Assembly (NCBI GenBank): GCA_009775095.1
Contig: VSOZ01000004.1
Coordinates: 62,001-126,000 of the forward strand
Direction of reading: 5' to 3'
DNA length: 64,000 nucleotides
DNA from: Muribaculum sp.
Lineage (GTDB): Bacteria > Bacteroidota > Bacteroidia > Bacteroidales > Muribaculaceae
Part shown: piece by piece, positions 50,976-59,386 of the stretch
Layout: the number at the start of each line of letters is the position of its first letter
How positions within the stretch are numbered: the stretch's first letter is position 1
Made by a program: the position numbers and the translations under genes
Notes under the pieces: model-generated
Seen by the model: the letters and a program-made list of their open reading frames with translations, nothing else
Told to the model about the DNA's origin: nothing
Databases searched by the model: none

Positions 50976-53789
50976 ATGGCACCCCGAACCCCGTCTGTCA
51001 GAGTGTTTATATCCTCGACGTTCCGTGATATGAATGCCGAGCGCGATTACCTTAACGCATTTGTCTTCCCGCGAATAAAAGAATATTGCGCAAAACGATA
51101 TCTCGACTTCACGCATATCGATCTGCGATGGGGCATTCCCGAAGAGGACAGCCGCAACGGTCTTGTGCTGACCACCTGCATTGAAGAGGTCGATAATTCA
51201 CGACCGTTTTTTATAGGCATACTTGGCGAGCGTTACGGATGGACACCGTCGCTCAACGAACTTAACGCACTGCGACCTTCGGTAGAAAACCAGCGGCAAT
51301 GGCTTACCGAAAAGATAAAACAAGGAGCAAGCATAACCGAAATGGAGCTTGAATACGGAGTACTTCGCGACATGAATATGCCTCATGCCTGTTTCTTTAT
51401 AAAAAATTCGGACGCCGACACACCAGAAGAATTCAAAGAACCGGAAGGCTCGGCAGCATCACACCGGCTGAAAACTCTAAAAGCCAAAATAAAAGAACAG
51501 AGAAAATACCCTGTTCATAATTACTCAAAGCCCGACGAGCTCGGAAGCATATTGTATAATGAATTAATAACCATGATTGAGGCGGAATATCCGCCATCAG
51601 ACAATGACCGGGAAACAGCCATCATCTCCCGTCATGAACATGCGCTTGCCACAAAATCACAGACCCTTTTTGATCTGTCAAACACGCGCAGCTTCTTTGA
51701 CCGGTGGATCAAGGAGGGCAAACGGGCATTTCTGCTTCAGGGCGCGCCCGGGTCGGGCACTTCATGGGCACTTGCCTACTGCACTGCCGACCTGCGCAAA
51801 GTCTACAGCAACAACAAAATATTGTATTACGACTTCGAGTGTGCCGATCCGTCACTCGCCCCGATGGAAGACTTCCTCGACTTCATGTCGTTTGCTTCAT
51901 GCAGTTTACCTGCCGACGAATGGAGTATGGTAGCTATTGATAACTGCTCTTTGTTGACTGAGGACGAAGTGGATCGAATGCTAAGGTGGATTGATACAGC
52001 AGGCGAGAACGTACATGTAGTCATAGCGGCCTCTCGTTATTCACCTCTTGCACTTTCACTTACATTTAATTCCAAAGGTCCCAACATAAACTTCCATCCG
52101 TTGCCTGTTGATTTACGCCGGCAATTTATCAACAACTATACCCTAAAATACAGCAAGCGTCTAACTCAAGAACAGGTTGAGCTACTTGCCAACGGCAAAA
52201 GCAGCGACTATCCCACAGCACTGAAAATGAGCCTCAATGCCGTAGTCAATTACGGTCTAATGGAAGGTCTGGACGATTTCATAAAGGAAATTGCCAAGAA
52301 TGAGCAAGAGTTTTTATTCTATGACCTTATACGCAAAGGTGATCACCTTTTCTCATCGGTCAACCTCCGTAAAGAATATTTCCAAATCACTTCGGCCATA
52401 TCGCTGGCACTCGACGGAATATCGGAGAACGACCTGCTCGACATATTCAAAATACCGCAATCCAAATGGGCGGTGATAAAGCCTTATGTAATGCAATTTT
52501 GCAAAGGCAGTTCCCGATGCATGCAGTTTATCAACGGCGAGTGGCATCATCAGATGAAAATGTACTGGAGCACCAATATCAGAGCCGAGTTGGGATTAAA
52601 GATGATCGACGCCACTATTCGTGACAACGACATGCTTATAAGAAATGCCAATACAGTCGTAACCACATTGTACGACATATGGCATTTGCCATTCGACGAT
52701 GAGAACTCGTTCACGCGGCTGAAAAAGATAGTATATAAATGTGTGACCTCTCCTGACATCGTGCTCAAAATTAACAATATCCGACTAGACAATCTCTGGA
52801 CTATAGCAAATCTATTGAAATTTCAGTTCGACGGACAGCCCAATGAATCTTTCGGCAGAAACTTTTCCGAGCTTTCACTTGCTGAAGCCGTAAAGTACTG
52901 CCGAAGTCAAGCTATTGTAAACATTGGGAACAATCGTTGCGACAAGGCTGCATATTTTTTGCGCCTTGCAGCAAAAACCATTGAAGGAATATCGCCTGAC
53001 AATGCCATTATTTTTAACGCTGAAGCTCTCCTTGAAGAAGGCAAGGCAAAAGCAGCCGTAAGCCTTTTGGAGCAGTCAGGCATATTGCCGGCAAGACATA
53101 GCTTTATGGGGTTATTTTCTCGAAAAGGCACCAAATATTTACCGCTCACCACCATGCGTGGTTACCTGCTGATGATCAAAGCCTACACTCTTCGCAAAGA
53201 ATTCAACAAGGCGATGTCGATCTATCAAAAATACTTGGACCTTACAGAATCAGAGACCGACCTCACTGATGAGATGAAATCAGTCAGCATAGCACTGATG
53301 TGCGAATACATCGCCATGCTTAGTCAATATGGTGATACAGACAGCATCAATGGAGCAATAGAACTAAGCAATGACTTTGCCAATTACATCGCGAATCTTG
53401 GCATTGACAATCAACTTGCTTATAAATTTATGTGGGCCAAAGCCATCAGATCATGGCGCAAATCAGATTGGAAGTCACTCATAAACGACACATATTGGTG
53501 CGAGTTATCAGCACAATTATGTTTTGGAAGAAATTCTTATCAATACGGTAGGGCATACACGCTTTGGACATACGCCTATTTTAAAGTCCACGGCACACTA
53601 CCCGACGATCCTAACGGATCCGCCATGCAAAACACATACAGAATAAGACATTACTTACGATCGATCAGCGTCGGCGACTCTGACATGATTGACAATAAAG
53701 TAACCAAGTCAGTGTTGGAAGACAACAAAGTCTATGATAACTTATTGGTCGAATTAAAGCAATCTATACCGGGTCTTAAGTTTGGATGA
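50976..53789 (+). CDS. DUF4062 and STAND/NACHT-like protein with degenerate P-loop; possible defence protein
   Basis: A 937-residue protein, not closely recognised. Residues 8-150 form a DUF4062-like (TIR-related fold) domain: VRVFISSTFRDMNAERD, IDLRWGIPEED, FFIGILGERYGW. An AAA/NACHT-like part (about 230-480) has GAPGSGTS at 256-263, where the Walker A Lys is a Thr, and VAIDN at about 319-323 instead of an Asp-Asp Walker B. The rest is helical, TPR-like in its final third (EALLEEGKAKAAVSLLEQSG; EFNKAMSIYQKYLDL). The order DUF4062-NACHT-repeats is that of eukaryotic NWD1/TEP1-type proteins and bacterial STAND sensors. Lower GC than its neighbours and a gene-free flank suggest acquisition. It lies 50 bp after ubiE. 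Confidence 0.7.
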   Translation: MAPRTPSVRVFISSTFRDMNAERDYLNAFVFPRIKEYCAKRYLDFTHIDLRWGIPEEDSRNGLVLTTCIEEVDNSRPFFIGILGERYGWTPSLNELNALRPSVENQRQWLTEKIKQGASITEMELEYGVLRDMNMPHACFFIKNSDADTPEEFKEPEGSAASHRLKTLKAKIKEQRKYPVHNYSKPDELGSILYNELITMIEAEYPPSDNDRETAIISRHEHALATKSQTLFDLSNTRSFFDRWIKEGKRAFLLQGAPGSGTSWALAYCTADLRKVYSNNKILYYDFECADPSLAPMEDFLDFMSFASCSLPADEWSMVAIDNCSLLTEDEVDRMLRWIDTAGENVHVVIAASRYSPLALSLTFNSKGPNINFHPLPVDLRRQFINNYTLKYSKRLTQEQVELLANGKSSDYPTALKMSLNAVVNYGLMEGLDDFIKEIAKNEQEFLFYDLIRKGDHLFSSVNLRKEYFQITSAISLALDGISENDLLDIFKIPQSKWAVIKPYVMQFCKGSSRCMQFINGEWHHQMKMYWSTNIRAELGLKMIDATIRDNDMLIRNANTVVTTLYDIWHLPFDDENSFTRLKKIVYKCVTSPDIVLKINNIRLDNLWTIANLLKFQFDGQPNESFGRNFSELSLAEAVKYCRSQAIVNIGNNRCDKAAYFLRLAAKTIEGISPDNAIIFNAEALLEEGKAKAAVSLLEQSGILPARHSFMGLFSRKGTKYLPLTTMRGYLLMIKAYTLRKEFNKAMSIYQKYLDLTESETDLTDEMKSVSIALMCEYIAMLSQYGDTDSINGAIELSNDFANYIANLGIDNQLAYKFMWAKAIRSWRKSDWKSLINDTYWCELSAQLCFGRNSYQYGRAYTLWTYAYFKVHGTLPDDPNGSAMQNTYRIRHYLRSISVGDSDMIDNKVTKSVLEDNKVYDNLLVELKQSIPGLKFG

Positions 53790-53954
53790 CCGAGTAATAT
53801 CACGAATCACTATAGTACCAAGCTAAAAAACAGAGCCATAGAGAATATATGATTATTCCTATTCTTTTCTTAATCGGTTGATTTTATTGCAGACCTGCTG
53901 AACGTGATCAAGGCCATAAACCGATATAATTCATTGGCTTAACATGTCCCAAAG

Positions 53955-53986
53955 TTTGTTTAACTCAGACAAAAACACTACTTTTG
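53955..53986 (+). promoter_or_regulatory. Consensus promoter of a very short transcript
   Basis: TTTG (53955-53958), exactly 20 nt, then TACTTTTG (53979-53986) is a full match to the Bacteroidetes promoter. The expected start is near 53991, only 7 nt before a terminator stem. Confidence 0.65.
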
Positions 53987-53990
53987 CAGT

Positions 53991-54034
53991 GTTGAATCCC
54001 GGTAGCCCCTGAGTAATCAAGCTATCGGGTTTTA
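53991..54034 (+). ncRNA. Candidate small RNA of about 44 nt (promoter next to terminator)
   Basis: Stem CCCGGTAGC (53998-54006) with GCTATCGGG (54021-54029, one GU), 14-nt loop CCCTGAGTAATCAA, then TTTTATTTTAT. Coupled to the promoter just upstream this makes a terminator-like RNA with almost no 5' part. It could be an sRNA, a decoy or a transcriptional insulator. The class is not known to me. Confidence 0.45.
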
Positions 54035-54350
54035 TTTTATAGGTATAAATTTAACGATTTTCTCCAGACTATCCTAATGAATTTATTATCACTACCATAA
54101 TTTATTGCTTGAAATTTCGGTAAATAGTCTTGATGCCGGTAACATAAAAAAGCCGATTGCTATATGGCTTATATCATAACAGATCAAAATACAATAGATT
54201 ACTTTTTTATTATCTATTGTGGATAATCAGATGGCATCAATAGAGTTGGAAATACACAGCCATTTTCAATTATCTTTATTAAAAAAAATCGCATATTACA
54301 CTTAGCAACTATACAAATATTAAAATATAGATATAACTTATGTTGCATTT

Positions 54351-54382
54351 TTTGCATAAAGCGGTTATTATTATTAACTTTG
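54351..54382 (+). promoter_or_regulatory. Promoter of the DUF3078 gene
   Basis: TTTG (54351-54354), 20 nt, TAACTTTG (54375-54382): consensus spacing. It fixes the protein start at or after 54390 and so excludes the longer frame. Confidence 0.7.
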
Positions 54383-54412
54383 CGTAACACTAATTTCATT
54401 AATCGGAGCAAT

Positions 54413-55813
54413 ATGTCACTACCCAAGTTCAAGTTTATCCCGTTTCTATTAGTATTTGCGTTATATCCGGCCTTGGCAAGCTCACAGCAGCAGGAGCCGG
54501 TGGAACCACGATTGCTTGACTTGCTGGAACTTGAAGAGGCGGAAGAGCCCGATTCTGTCATAATAATCGAGGAAGAGTACAATCCTTTCGCCGACTTTCT
54601 GACCGACACACTCGACGAAATGCCGGTCATAAAAGAGTTGACGCTCATACCGGAGTCAGACCTACCCGTCATCACCTACATGCCGGTAGTCTTTGATTAT
54701 GCAGAGTACATCGACACCATAGCCGTGACCGACCCGTCGCCCATATTGGCGTCTGACAACGAAGCCCTTGACTGGCTGACCATCGAGGCCGACCGCCACC
54801 GCCGCTTCCGCGACATAAAGCGCCATTACATGATCTATAATCCGGATCTCGTCAAGTACAATATAATGACACTGCCGGCTCCTCCCAAGCAATATAAGGC
54901 TACCGTAGATCCTTCACAGTCGACAATCACAATATCGGAAGTCATAACTCTTGACAAGACACCGGGCGAGCCCGGTATGCAGATAGACGTCGAGCGTCGC
55001 AACTGGCTGCACAACTTCTCGGCAGGACTGCAATTCTCACAAGCCTACATAAGTCCCAACTGGTATCAGGGTGGCAACAACAATGTCAACATGATAGGCA
55101 ACGTGAGATGGAACGTAAAACTGAACGAGAAATTTCACCCCAATCTCATGGCCGAGGCCACTACACAATACAAACTCGCCATATCGAGCGCGCCCAACGA
55201 CACCGTACATAACTACCTCATCAGCGAAGATCTATTCCAGTTCAACGGCACATTTGGTGTAAGGGCCATCAACAACTGGTACTACTCTGCAAACGCCATG
55301 TTCAAGACCCAGTTTTTCAACAGCTACAAGAGCAACTCCAGCGACCTGAAATCGGCATTTCTCTCTCCGGGAGAGCTAAACGTCGGTCTCGGTATGACCT
55401 ACAGCAAGGAAAACAAGAAAAAGCGCTTCCGCATAGAGGTGTCGATCTCCCCGCTGTCTTACAACATGAAGATGTCAACCAACCACAGAATCAACGTCAC
55501 CAACTTCGGCATAAAAGAGGGACACCGCACGGTAAGCGAGGTCGGTAGCAACGCGGAAGTAAAAATGTCGTGGAACATAATGTGGAACATCACTTACAAT
55601 TCACGCATATTCCTCTTCACCGACTACGACTACGCTCAAGGCGATTGGGAAAATACACTTAACTTCTCGATCAACCGTTATCTGTCGACTCAATTGTACG
55701 TTCATTTACGCTACGACTCGAGCCGTGACAAAGTAGATGACTCCCGCTGGAGTAAATGGCAGCTGAAAGAGATACTCAGCTTTGGCCTGCAGTACCAGTT
55801 CAGGACTATATAA
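54413..55813 (+). CDS. DUF3078-type outer-membrane protein
   Basis: The start is the ATG of MSLPKFKFIPFLL, preceded by CGGAGCAAT; the reading frame goes further up but that part lies before the transcript start. The 466-residue protein has a signal peptide to SSQQQ, an acidic Glu-rich stretch (LELEEAEEPDSVIIIEEEY), a linker region and a C-terminal beta-barrel half with the DUF3078 signature SPNWYQGGNNNVNMIGN, KLNEKFHPNLMAEATTQYK and the ending SFGLQYQFRTI. It is an outer-membrane protein of unknown function. Two small secreted proteins follow, the first 20 bp on. Confidence 0.75.
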   Translation: MSLPKFKFIPFLLVFALYPALASSQQQEPVEPRLLDLLELEEAEEPDSVIIIEEEYNPFADFLTDTLDEMPVIKELTLIPESDLPVITYMPVVFDYAEYIDTIAVTDPSPILASDNEALDWLTIEADRHRRFRDIKRHYMIYNPDLVKYNIMTLPAPPKQYKATVDPSQSTITISEVITLDKTPGEPGMQIDVERRNWLHNFSAGLQFSQAYISPNWYQGGNNNVNMIGNVRWNVKLNEKFHPNLMAEATTQYKLAISSAPNDTVHNYLISEDLFQFNGTFGVRAINNWYYSANAMFKTQFFNSYKSNSSDLKSAFLSPGELNVGLGMTYSKENKKKRFRIEVSISPLSYNMKMSTNHRINVTNFGIKEGHRTVSEVGSNAEVKMSWNIMWNITYNSRIFLFTDYDYAQGDWENTLNFSINRYLSTQLYVHLRYDSSRDKVDDSRWSKWQLKEILSFGLQYQFRTI

Positions 55814-55833
55814 ACAAACTCTGCCTCCTCACC

Positions 55834-56409
55834 ATGCGTGCTCTCTCCTTTCTTATCACTCTCATCATATGTATTGCTACGGTGCATGCCGCCAAACCGT
55901 TGCAAGGTGATTACTATAACCGCGATAGTGTGGAAGCACGTCTGCGCAGTATGCCGCTACATATAATAGAAGGCATATGGCAATTCCCGAGCGACGGGGC
56001 AACAATAGTAATAGAACGCAGCCGACATGACGGCCCGATGACCGACGACGCCGTAACATACAACATGATACTGCTCAAATCGCCCATGCGTTCGCTCCTT
56101 CCGGGCACGGAAATGGGCACACTCAAACCCACTGCCAAACGGGGTGCGTACTCCGCCGTCCTGTATACCGACACCGACGGCGGCCAGCGATTGTTAAAAC
56201 CCAAAAACTTCACTCTGACCCTGAACGATGACGGGCACCTTAGTTTCCATAAACACGGGTCAAGCATAAAAGTAAGCATATGGCGGCTCCTTCCCTACGT
56301 ATCGCGTCTCGGCATAAGGGTATACAATGATAAGCCACGTGAACTCAACGGATGTGTTCGCGTGTTTCCGATGTCAAAAGACGGCCCGATAGAGCCACGC
56401 TATCTATAA
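55834..56409 (+). CDS. Small secreted protein of unknown function
   Basis: The start was chosen at MRALSFLITLIICIATVHA, a good signal peptide; an in-frame extension overlapping the DUF3078 gene is ignored. The mature 170-residue protein begins KPLQGDYYNRDSVEARL and is beta-rich: GIWQFPSDGATIVIER, KNFTLTLNDDGHLSFHKHGSSIKVSIWRLLPYVSRLGIRV. I do not recognise the family. The GIWQFPSDGATIVIE phrase looks like a lipocalin-like or META-type barrel opening, but this is speculative. It shares an operon with the genes on both sides. Confidence 0.65.
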   Translation: MRALSFLITLIICIATVHAAKPLQGDYYNRDSVEARLRSMPLHIIEGIWQFPSDGATIVIERSRHDGPMTDDAVTYNMILLKSPMRSLLPGTEMGTLKPTAKRGAYSAVLYTDTDGGQRLLKPKNFTLTLNDDGHLSFHKHGSSIKVSIWRLLPYVSRLGIRVYNDKPRELNGCVRVFPMSKDGPIEPRYL

Positions 56410-56428
56410 AACCATCATCACATCTGCC

Positions 56429-56911
56429 ATGAAATCAATCCTGTCGCTGTTTATAATCCTACTGACCGTGACGGCCTATGCCGACAACCGCACACGCACA
56501 ACCCGACGGCACCTTAAACCGATCATTGCGGAAGAAATCACCGACACTCTGCGACAAGCAGAACCTATAGCCGCGGGCAATCCTGACAGCCTCGCTATAA
56601 ACGGCTATGACAAACCTCTCCGCTCCATGCGCGAGACATTTTTCATTACCAACCACCACAATATGCCGCTGCACACTGTAATATTACATATAACATACTA
56701 CACTATGGGCGGCGAGATGCTGCACAGCCGCGACATAACCATCAACGCCCTTATACCGCCGGGAGAGACACGACAAATAAGCACACCGGCATGGGACAGA
56801 CAGAAAGCCTATTATTATATAGGTACGCGCGTGACTCCGCGTTCGGCAAAAGCGCTCCCCTACTACCCTGAAATCGATATTATGTCCGTACTGCTACAAC
56901 CTCTCAAATGA
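56429..56911 (+). CDS. Small secreted protein of unknown function
   Basis: A 160-residue protein with signal peptide (MKSILSLFIILLTVTAYA). The mature part reads as one Ig-like or FxLYD-type sandwich: SMRETFFITNHHNMPLHTVILHITYYTMGGEMLHSRDITINALIPPGETRQISTPAW shows alternating strands with a conserved-looking NN/NH turn and a PPGETR loop. That is how periplasmic or secreted FxLYD-like domains look, but I cannot assign one firmly. It follows the preceding gene by 19 bp and precedes an operator-like array. Confidence 0.65.
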   Translation: MKSILSLFIILLTVTAYADNRTRTTRRHLKPIIAEEITDTLRQAEPIAAGNPDSLAINGYDKPLRSMRETFFITNHHNMPLHTVILHITYYTMGGEMLHSRDITINALIPPGETRQISTPAWDRQKAYYYIGTRVTPRSAKALPYYPEIDIMSVLLQPLK

Positions 56912-56974
56912 TATTGTATGGCATACAATAACGTTATCGTAGCTCATACAATAACATCATTTTTCTTATTGTAC
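56912..56974. promoter_or_regulatory. Operator-like array upstream of the xylose operon
   Basis: A 19-bp perfect palindrome TATTGTATG.CATACAATA (56912-56930) overlaps CATACAATAAC, which recurs at 56945-56955; ATAACGTTAT (56928-56937) is another palindrome and TTATTGTAC (56966-56974) an inverted half-site. They lie 55-120 bp before the promoter -33 element. They are candidate binding sites for the NUDIX-type regulator encoded just downstream. Confidence 0.5.
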
Positions 56975-57028
56975 ACATAAAGATAACTATCTCACGGCAA
57001 AACAATGTTTTATAACATGTATTAAAAA

Positions 57029-57060
57029 TTTGTTTTATTAAAATCCGATTACTAAATTTG
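57029..57060 (+). promoter_or_regulatory. Promoter of the xylose operon
   Basis: TTTG (57029-57032), 20 nt, TAAATTTG (57053-57060) matches the consensus. Transcription should start about 57067, giving a 28-nt leader before a GTG start codon. Confidence 0.7.
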
Positions 57061-57094
57061 CAGCGTTCAACCAAACTAACCAAGCTACACAACA

Positions 57095-57826
57095 GTGCTC
57101 GACCCTCATATATCGGCGCCATTGGCCAACAATCACATATCCGTAGACTGCGTTGTCGTAGGATTTGACGGCGAACAGCTTAAAGTGCTGCTCGTGAACC
57201 GCCACGGCGAAGAGGACGGTAAAGAGTACCATGACATGAAGCTGCCGGGAAGCCTTATATATCAAGACGAGGACCTTGATGAAGCCGCCCGCAGAGTACT
57301 CTACGAGCTGACCGGGCTTAAAAACGTAAGCCTTCTCCAATTCAAGGCATTCGGTTCAAAGGACCGCACAAGCGACATTCGCGACGTGCATTGGCTTGAA
57401 AGGGCACAGAACGCCAAAGTGGAACGCATCGTTACTATCGGCTACATGGCGCTTGTAAAAATAGACCGTACCCTCGACTCATCGCTTGACGAGCATCAGG
57501 CTTCATGGGTAGCACTATCAGACATAAAAGAACTTGCGTTTGACCACAACCTGATTGTCAGCGAAGCCACCCGATACATACGTCAGGTAGCCGACGCCCA
57601 GCCGTCAATACTATTCGAGCTGTTGCCACGTAAATTTACCGCAGCCCAGCTCCGGAGCCTATATGAGGTCATACATGGCCGAAACATCGACGTGAGAAAC
57701 TTCCACAAAAAGATAAGCATGATGGACTATGTGGTACCCCTCGAAGAACACCAGCAGGGAGTAGCCCACCGCGCGGCACGCTACTACAAGTTTGACAAAA
57801 AAATATACAATAAAAACAGACGATAA
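57095..57826 (+). CDS. xylR: NUDIX-type transcriptional regulator of xylose use (NrtR/XylR-like)
   Basis: A 243-residue protein: N-terminal NUDIX domain (about 13-150) and C-terminal winged helix (about 165-230, FTAAQLRSLYEVIHGRNIDVRNFHKKI). The NUDIX box is broken: ARRVLYELTGL stands where REVxEEtG is needed, so it is a sugar-phosphate or nucleotide sensor, not a hydrolase. In Bacteroides thetaiotaomicron the same gene order (regulator, xylB, xylA, xylE) is known for a xylose regulator of this type. The start is GTG at 57095, 28 nt after the predicted transcript start. It presumably represses the operon, including itself, through the upstream array; that is inference. The symbol is by analogy. 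Confidence 0.85.
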   Translation: MLDPHISAPLANNHISVDCVVVGFDGEQLKVLLVNRHGEEDGKEYHDMKLPGSLIYQDEDLDEAARRVLYELTGLKNVSLLQFKAFGSKDRTSDIRDVHWLERAQNAKVERIVTIGYMALVKIDRTLDSSLDEHQASWVALSDIKELAFDHNLIVSEATRYIRQVADAQPSILFELLPRKFTAAQLRSLYEVIHGRNIDVRNFHKKISMMDYVVPLEEHQQGVAHRAARYYKFDKKIYNKNRR

Positions 57827-57850
57827 CCAATCATCAAAACTTAAATCATT

Positions 57851-59341
57851 ATGTATTTATTAGGTTACGACATCGGTAGCTCTTCAGTAAAAGCGAGTCT
57901 GGTAGACGCGACTACGGGCAAGTGCGTATCATCGGCATTCTTCCCGAAAGTCGAAGCCGAAATCATCGCTATAAAACAAGGTTGGGCCGAACAGCATCCC
58001 GACCAGTGGTGGAAGCATCTAAAACAATCGACTCAGGCCATATTGGCGGAGTCGGGCATCGACCCCAAAGACATAAAAGCCATAGGCATCTCCTATCAGA
58101 TGCACGGATTGGTATGCATCGACAAGAACCGTAATGTGCTGCGCCCCGCCATCATATGGTGCGACTCCCGCGGCGTACCTTACGGCGAAAAAGCGTTCAA
58201 CGAACTCGGCGCCGAACAGTGTCTGAGCCATATACTTAACTCTCCGGGCAATTTTACCGCGACAAAGCTTGCATGGGTTAAGGAGAACGAACCTGAACTT
58301 TTCGAGAAAATAGACAAGATACTGCTTCCGGGCGACTACATAGCCATGCGACTTACCGACCGCGTATGCACTACCGTGTCAGGCCTCTCCGAGGCCATGC
58401 TCTGGGACTTCAAGACAGGCACAGTGGCCGATTTCCTTCTCGAATATCTCGGTTTCAGCTCAACCATAATACCTGAAATAGTGCCGACATTCGCCATACA
58501 GGGCCACGTCACCGCCGAAGCCGCAGCCGACCTCGGCATAGCCGAAGGAATACCGGTAGCATACCGTGCCGGCGACCAGCCTAACAACGCACTGTCGCTC
58601 AACGTATTCAACCCGGGCGAAATAGCATCGACCGCAGGTACGTCAGGTGTGGTATACGGCGTGAACGGCGAAGTCAACTACGACAATAAATCGCGAGTAA
58701 ACACATTTGCCCATGTCAATCATACAAACGACAGCACCCGTCTGGGCATCATGGCCTGCATAAGCGGCACCGGCATACTCAACTCTTGGATGAAACGCAA
58801 CGTCGCTCCCGAGGGCATAAGCTATCCCGAGATGAACGACCTCGCCGCACAAGTGCCCATCGGCAGTGAGGGTGTAACCATATTACCCTTCGGTAACGGC
58901 GCAGAACGCGTGCTTCAGAACCGCGAGATAGGCAGCTCGATACACGGCGTCAACTTCCTTCGCCACAGCAAAGCCCATCTTGTCAGAGCCGCTCAAGAAG
59001 GTATCGTATTCTCTTTCCAATACGGCATAGAGATCATGGAGGCACTCGGCATGAACGTCAAGAAGATACACGCCGGCCACGCCAACATGTTCCTCAGCCC
59101 CCTCTTCCGCGACACCCTCGCCGGCGTCAGCGGAGCCACCATCGAGCTGTTTGACACGGACGGCTCCGTAGGTGCGGCCAAAGGTGCAGGCATGGGAGCC
59201 GGCGTATACGCCGACAACAACGAGGCCTTCGCCACTCTTGACCGCATCGAGATAATAGAGCCCGACAACGCCAACCGTCAGGCTTATCAGGACGCCTACG
59301 GCCGCTGGAAAGAACGTCTTGAAATGTATTTACACCAATAA
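57851..59341 (+). CDS. xylB: Xylulokinase
   Basis: A 496-residue FGGY-family sugar kinase that phosphorylates D-xylulose to xylulose 5-phosphate. Signatures: N-terminal ATP-grasp-like phosphate 1 loop LGYDIGSSSVKASLVD, GISYQMHGLVCID (with the substrate-contact Gln-Met-His), IIWCDSRG, AGDQPNNALSL and the catalytic region STAGTSGVVYGV; GHANMFLSPLFRDTLAG near the C-terminus is also conserved. It starts 24 bp after the regulator and is followed 45 bp later by xylA, so flux through the isomerase and kinase is coordinated. GC-rich, AUC-rich codon use suggests high expression. Confidence 0.95.
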   Translation: MYLLGYDIGSSSVKASLVDATTGKCVSSAFFPKVEAEIIAIKQGWAEQHPDQWWKHLKQSTQAILAESGIDPKDIKAIGISYQMHGLVCIDKNRNVLRPAIIWCDSRGVPYGEKAFNELGAEQCLSHILNSPGNFTATKLAWVKENEPELFEKIDKILLPGDYIAMRLTDRVCTTVSGLSEAMLWDFKTGTVADFLLEYLGFSSTIIPEIVPTFAIQGHVTAEAAADLGIAEGIPVAYRAGDQPNNALSLNVFNPGEIASTAGTSGVVYGVNGEVNYDNKSRVNTFAHVNHTNDSTRLGIMACISGTGILNSWMKRNVAPEGISYPEMNDLAAQVPIGSEGVTILPFGNGAERVLQNREIGSSIHGVNFLRHSKAHLVRAAQEGIVFSFQYGIEIMEALGMNVKKIHAGHANMFLSPLFRDTLAGVSGATIELFDTDGSVGAAKGAGMGAGVYADNNEAFATLDRIEIIEPDNANRQAYQDAYGRWKERLEMYLHQ

Positions 59342-59386
59342 ACAATAAAATAACAACATTAATAAACATCTAAAACATTTAAAATT

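Larger units (their letters stand above)
53790..54412. other. AT-rich gene-free region with a promoter-terminator module and a second promoter
   Basis: No gene is visible over 623 bp. The region holds a complete promoter followed at once by a terminator (53955-54034) and the promoter of the DUF3078 gene (54351-54382). The rest is AT-rich, like the preceding STAND-like gene. Confidence 0.6.

Noticed and set aside
53998..54034. A tRNA or tRNA-like gene
   Set aside because: Only one stem is present; no cloverleaf, TTC-containing T loop or acceptor stem can be built.
54380..54412. A longer N-terminus for the DUF3078 protein
   Set aside because: The region overlaps the -7 box of the consensus promoter and precedes the expected transcript start, and the signal peptide begins at 54413.
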